A stretch of DNA of 11,408 nucleotides from Holophagaceae bacterium (lineage in GTDB: Bacteria; Acidobacteriota; Holophagae; Holophagales; Holophagaceae). Below the pieces are notes generated by a model that worked only from the letters and a program-made list of their open reading frames with translations, was not told where the DNA came from and made no database searches. Made by a program: the position numbers and the translations under genes. Where the stretch lies: the NCBI GenBank assembly GCA_025353305.1, contig JANXQX010000104.1, positions 1-11,408 of the forward strand, in the 5' to 3' direction. This document shows positions 8,949-11,408 of this stretch, one piece after another. Position 1 is the stretch's first letter, and each line of letters starts with the position of its first letter.

Positions 8949-9763
8949 TACAGGAATTTCAGAGGCAGATGTTCTGGCGCGAAACCATGTTTCACTGCTT
9001 TTTCAAAAAACAGAGATAGGCTCCGGATCTCCGCCTCGCCCAACCGGTGGTGGATGTTCTCGGTCAAGTATTCGGTGAGTTCCAGTTTGGTCCAGGGAAT
9101 GTGGCGCCGGGCTTCTTCCACGATGTCCGGAATGTGGGCCATGCCGGTCTCCAGGCTCTTGTGGAAAAAGGCCCCGACCCCGCCGGGGAGGTCCAATTGG
9201 GGCGCTTCGTCGCGAACCGTCCAGAGTGCGAAGACGAAAGGCAGGCCTGTCCACTCGAACCATTCCTCGGCCAGGTCCAGCACCATCAGGCCCTCTTTCC
9301 GCGCCCGCATGCTCTGATCGCCGATCATCAACGCCGCATCGTGATCGGCCAGCATGGCCTCCATGTCAGGAGCCATGTCGGTGACGGCCGGATTCACGCC
9401 ATAGCGTTCCCGCAGGAGCAATTGCGCCAGCACCGCCGAAGTGCGTGAGGAAGTGTCCAGCGCCAAGGTCTTGATCTCGTCAGGTGCCACTTTCGAAAGA
9501 ACCACGACGCTGCGGACCCGTTTGGCTGAAGCGATGCAAAGCCCCGGAACGATCCGCAACTTGGGGATGCGGAGGTACTCGATGGAACTGATGAGACCCG
9601 CGTCGACCTCGCCGTTGCGCAGCTGGTCCGCACACACCGAAGGCACGTGGAACTTCAGGTGGAAGTGCTCCCAGCCCAACCCATGCTTGAAACCGTAGTT
9701 CAGCGGGGCCGCATTGAGGTACTCGATGATGGATAAGCGGAATGGTTGCGACTCGGCCATCAT
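8948..9763 (-). CDS. mqnA: Chorismate dehydratase, menaquinone (futalosine pathway)
   Basis: MqnA removes water from chorismate to give 3-[(1-carboxyvinyl)oxy]benzoate, the first step of the futalosine route to menaquinone, in the cytoplasm. The 271-residue protein has a periplasmic-binding-protein-like fold. Typical stretches are SIIEYLNAAPL (Asn17) at the N-terminus, GLISSIEYL, LDTSSRTSAVLAQLLL, LMIGDQSM and GLPFVFALW. Length is normal for the family. The start is ATG 9763, or the adjacent ATG at 9760. No ribosome site is evident upstream. It is the first gene of the minus-strand run, and its stop overlaps the start of the CDF-like gene. Other futalosine genes are not in the window. An SCO4506-like protein is the same family, so there is little ambiguity. 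Confidence 0.93.
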   Translation of the reverse strand: MMAESQPFRLSIIEYLNAAPLNYGFKHGLGWEHFHLKFHVPSVCADQLRNGEVDAGLISSIEYLRIPKLRIVPGLCIASAKRVRSVVVLSKVAPDEIKTLALDTSSRTSAVLAQLLLRERYGVNPAVTDMAPDMEAMLADHDAALMIGDQSMRARKEGLMVLDLAEEWFEWTGLPFVFALWTVRDEAPQLDLPGGVGAFFHKSLETGMAHIPDIVEEARRHIPWTKLELTEYLTENIHHRLGEAEIRSLSLFFEKAVKHGFAPEHLPLKFL

Positions 9764-9797
9764 TAGAGCTTAGCGGCGAAGTCGGGGCCTTGGGGGC

Positions 9798-9845
9798 AAG
9801 TCAAGAAGTCAAGAAGTCGAAAAGTCGAAAAGTCGAAAAGTCAAG
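9798..9845 (+). repeat. Tandem array of six 8-base units, AAGTCRAR
   Basis: Six contiguous units read AAGTCAAG (9798), AAGTCAAG (9806), AAGTCGAA (9814), AAGTCGAA (9822), AAGTCGAA (9830) and AAGTCAAG (9838). Only two unit versions occur, and identical versions lie side by side, as expected from local duplication. The array lies 34 bases upstream of the mqnA start. The 8-base period is not a multiple of three, so it is not coding-type repetition. Confidence 0.9.
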
Positions 9846-9920
9846 ACGTGCCAAGTCCGGGCGCCATCTTCTTCTGCTCCCTTGTTCCAGTCGTCAATCG
9901 AAGTTCCATCGCCCTCACCT

Positions 9921-9956
9921 TCAACTTTTCAACTCTCAACTCTCAACTCTCAACTC
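9921..9956 (-). repeat. Second array, 7-base TCAACTC units in opposite orientation
   Basis: On the plus strand this reads TCAACTTT (9921-9928) followed by four exact TCAACTC units (9929-9956). On the minus strand the unit is GAGTTGA, with an AAAGTTGA end unit. That shares the AGTYGA core of the 8-base array at 9798-9845, which lies in the other orientation. The array ends 16 bases before the ogt ATG, so it lies in the ogt leader if transcription starts upstream of it. Confidence 0.88.
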
Positions 9957-9972
9957 CCCGCGCCCGGCTCCC

Positions 9973-10503
9973 ATGATCATTTCCCCCGCAGTTGTCTGGA
10001 ACCACCAACTTGAAACCCCGCTGGGTCCCATGGGCGCTGCCTTTGACGGCGATGGGTACCTGGTCCGGCTGGATTTCTTGACAGAGAGCCGCGAAATCAC
10101 CAAGGCCGAGCCGCTGTCAAAACGCGAGCATCAAGCCTTTGGATTCTTGAAGAACCAATTGGAAGCCTATTTCCGAGGTTCCTTGCGCACTTTCAATGTG
10201 CCGCACAAGGCGGCGGGCACTGATTTCCAAAGGCGGGTCTGGGCGGAGCTGGAATGCATTCCATTCGGCAAAACCATAAGCTACCTGGAGCTGGCCGGGC
10301 GCCTGGGCGATCCGAAGTGCATCCGCGCAGCGGGACGGGCCAATGGCGCGAACCCCATCTCGGTGCTGATCCCCTGCCACCGCGTCATCGGCAGCGATGG
10401 GAAGCTCGTGGGGTACGGTGGCGGAATGCACCGCAAGCAGGCCCTGCTGGAGTTGGAAGGCGCCCTGCCCAGGCACGAGGAAAGCCCCTATGGGTGGACT
10501 TGA
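9973..10503 (+). CDS. ogt: Methylated-DNA--[protein]-cysteine S-methyltransferase
   Basis: This is a suicide DNA-repair protein that moves the methyl group from O6-methylguanine to its own cysteine. The 176-residue product has the usual single-protein Ogt/AGT length. The C-terminal domain is well conserved. The acceptor is Cys135 in IPCHRVIG, preceded by ISYLELA (Tyr104), the helix-turn-helix Arg118 in IRAAGRANG and Asn127 in ANP. These match human MGMT Tyr114, Arg128, Asn137 and Cys145 at a constant offset of ten. The N-terminal domain contains LETPLGPMGAAFDGDGYL. I chose ATG 9973 because family similarity begins there. The frame stays open further upstream, but only through the tandem repeats. 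No ribosome site precedes the ATG. There is no fused Ada domain. Confidence 0.93.
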   Translation: MIISPAVVWNHQLETPLGPMGAAFDGDGYLVRLDFLTESREITKAEPLSKREHQAFGFLKNQLEAYFRGSLRTFNVPHKAAGTDFQRRVWAELECIPFGKTISYLELAGRLGDPKCIRAAGRANGANPISVLIPCHRVIGSDGKLVGYGGGMHRKQALLELEGALPRHEESPYGWT

Positions 10504-10588
10504 GAAGCACTACCCGGAAGGCCGCTAAGGAGGAAAGAACCTGCCGGCCGCAGAGCGTTGATCTTCAATCAGCGGCTTCCCATTTCCC
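10504..10588. other. Convergent gap between ogt and speD
   Basis: These 85 bases lie between two converging genes. Only weak inverted matches are visible (CTGC/GCAG around 10541-10553; TTGA/TCAA around 10560). No stem followed by a T-run was found, so no terminator is called. Confidence 0.4.
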
Positions 10589-10972
10589 TCAACGCGATTC
10601 CAGTACCCCGACGCGCAGCGGGCCTCGCTCCAATTCCAGCAGTTCTTCGGTGTTGGCTTGAAAAGCTTCCTTCAGATGATCCAGGGCCTTTCGTACATCC
10701 ACACCCTTGCCACACGTGAAGAAATCCACAGCAGCGAATTGGTGCTCAGGCCAGGTGTGGATGGCCAGATGGCTTTCGGCGATGATGACGGCCCCGCTCA
10801 CGCCTTGGCCGCCATCCTGCCCCTCAAAATGATGAAAACTGTAGGTGACGATCGTGGCGCCAGAGCTTCGCGCAGCTTCCAGCATGGAGGATTCCACGAG
10901 CGACAGGTCCGCCAGGCGGGCTGCGTTGCAGTCGCCAAGTTCCGCCAGGATGTGCCGGCCCAATGAAGCCAT
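10589..10972 (-). CDS. speD: S-adenosylmethionine decarboxylase proenzyme (prokaryotic, small)
   Basis: SpeD decarboxylates S-adenosylmethionine to supply the aminopropyl group for spermidine. The proenzyme cuts itself, and the new N-terminal serine becomes a pyruvoyl group. The 127-residue protein matches the Thermotoga-type enzyme from its first residues (SLGRHILAEL). It carries the cleavage site Glu66-Ser67 in ESHLAIHTWPE, with catalytic His72 and Cys87 (FFTCGKGVD). These correspond to Ser63, His68 and Cys83 of the T. maritima enzyme. GATIVTYSFHHF is also typical. No ribosome site is clear, but the start fits the family. No spermidine synthase or other polyamine gene is in view. Some SpeD homologues decarboxylate arginine or ornithine instead, so substrate is probable rather than proven. 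It is divergent from fabZ, 76 bases away. Confidence 0.92.
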   Translation of the reverse strand: MASLGRHILAELGDCNAARLADLSLVESSMLEAARSSGATIVTYSFHHFEGQDGGQGVSGAVIIAESHLAIHTWPEHQFAAVDFFTCGKGVDVRKALDHLKEAFQANTEELLELERGPLRVGVLESR

Positions 10973-10997
10973 CAGATCAAGCTAACAGGAGCCAGGC

Positions 10998-11022
10998 CTC
11001 AACGCACGGGACCCGTTGTGAG
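10998..11022. promoter_or_regulatory. Dyad in the speD-fabZ divergent intergenic region
   Basis: A perfect 11-base palindrome, ACGGG-A-CCCGT, lies at 11006-11016. It is flanked by CTCA (10998-11001) and TGAG (11019-11022), which also pair if bulges are allowed. An overlapping pairing is CAACG (11000-11004) with CGTTG (11014-11018). It sits midway between two divergent starts, where an operator would be expected. It is too short to exclude chance. Confidence 0.3.
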
Positions 11023-11037
11023 ATACTCGGAATATTC

Positions 11038-11041
11038 GGAG
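11038..11041 (+). promoter_or_regulatory. Ribosome binding site of fabZ
   Basis: GGAG lies seven bases before ATG 11049, a standard spacing. It supports that start over the internal ATG codons. Confidence 0.65.
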
Positions 11042-11048
11042 ATTGTGC

Positions 11049-11408
11049 ATGACGGACGCAAGGACGCCCAACACCATCGATTTGCAGGGAATCATGGCCC
11101 TTTTGCCACATCGGTATCCCATGCTGCTGGTGGATCGGATTCTGGATTTCGAACCCAAGGAATGGATTCGTGGCCTCAAGAACATATCCATCAACGAGGA
11201 AGTCTTTCAGGGGCACTTCCCTAAGCGGCCTATTTTTCCTGGCGTTCTCATCGTGGAAGCCATGGCACAAACCGGCGGTTGCCTGATGATGCAGGGTTTC
11301 GAGGACAGGGATACGAAAGTCATCTATTTCATGGGCATTGATGCCGTGAAATTCCGAAAGCCCGTTTTGCCCGGTGATCAACTCGTGATGGAAGTCAAGG
11401 TCATCAGC
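11049..11408 (+). CDS. fabZ: 3-hydroxyacyl-ACP dehydratase (C-terminus beyond the window)
   Basis: FabZ dehydrates beta-hydroxyacyl-ACP to trans-2-enoyl-ACP in fatty acid elongation, in the cytoplasm. The visible 120 codons cover most of a protein usually about 145-160 residues long. The hot-dog fold signature is clear: [14 protein letters not shown] near the start, then the active-site His56 in [12 protein letters not shown] and Glu70 in [10 protein letters not shown] short N-terminal extension ([14 protein letters not shown]) is normal. The reading frame is open to the window edge. GGAG lies seven bases upstream of the ATG. In many bacteria fabZ sits in the lpxD-fabZ-lpxA cluster. Here the upstream neighbour is divergent speD, so fabZ is the first gene of its unit. 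What follows is outside the window. Confidence 0.93.
   Translation, partial: MTDARTPNTIDLQGIMALLPHRYPMLLVDRILDFEPKEWIRGLKNISINEEVFQGHFPKRPIFPGVLIVEAMAQTGGCLMMQGFEDRDTKVIYFMGIDAVKFRKPVLPGDQLVMEVKVIS

Larger units (their letters stand above)
9764..9972. other. Divergent intergenic region of mqnA and ogt
   Basis: These 209 bases separate mqnA (minus) and ogt (plus) and must hold both promoters. About 84 bases are short tandem repeats, listed separately. The 75 bases between the arrays (9846-9920) show no gene. I could not place -35/-10 boxes with confidence. Confidence 0.6.

Noticed and set aside
9798..9956. CRISPR array
   Set aside because: Units are 7-8 bases and directly adjacent, without spacers, and no cas gene is present.
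9742..9972. 77-codon N-terminal extension of ogt
   Set aside because: The extension translates the tandem repeats (KKSKSRKVEKS-like), overlaps the mqnA start on the other strand, and the family alignment begins at Met 9973.
10504..10588. Bidirectional terminator between ogt and speD
   Set aside because: Only four-base stems were found and no T-run follows on either strand.
10977..11381. Open frame on the minus strand opposite fabZ
   Set aside because: It is fully antisense to a clear FabZ with intact active-site residues and also covers the divergent promoter region.

Overview
The window looks like a piece of a moderately GC-rich bacterial chromosome. A Gram-negative, menaquinone-using organism fits best: it has the futalosine-route menaquinone enzyme MqnA, exported peptidases, and a periplasmic two-propeller sensor kinase. 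The combination suggests Acidobacteriota, perhaps Holophagae/Geothrix-like. That assignment is an inference from gene content, not a sequence match.

Layout. From 9763 down to 1 all genes lie on the minus strand in a tight run. In transcription order they are mqnA (chorismate dehydratase), a short CDF-like cation transporter, a PepQ-type Xaa-Pro dipeptidase, an exported DPP-IV-like S9 peptidase, a POT-family peptide transporter, and a very large propeller sensor histidine kinase that runs off the left edge. Gaps are short: a TAATG overlap, then about 28, 37, 41 and 101 bases. On the right are ogt/MGMT (plus), speD (minus) and the first 120 codons of fabZ (plus).

How the genes work together. 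The middle of the run reads as a complete route for proline-containing peptides. DPP-IV-like activity outside the cytoplasm would clip X-Pro dipeptides from peptide N-termini, the POT symporter would import the dipeptides, and the prolidase would split them into amino acids. The sensor kinase follows directly and could sense the same nutrient, although nothing in its sequence names the ligand. mqnA, ogt, speD and fabZ are housekeeping or repair genes.

Non-coding structure. The only sizeable intergenic region is the 209 bases between the divergent mqnA and ogt genes. It carries two short tandem-repeat arrays in opposite orientation that share an AGTYGA-like core: six 8-base units next to mqnA, and one 8-base plus four 7-base units running almost up to the ogt start. 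A smaller dyad lies between speD and fabZ, and a hairpin lies between the transporter and the kinase. I see no tRNA, rRNA, insertion sequence, phage gene or CRISPR array, and no convincing intrinsic terminator.
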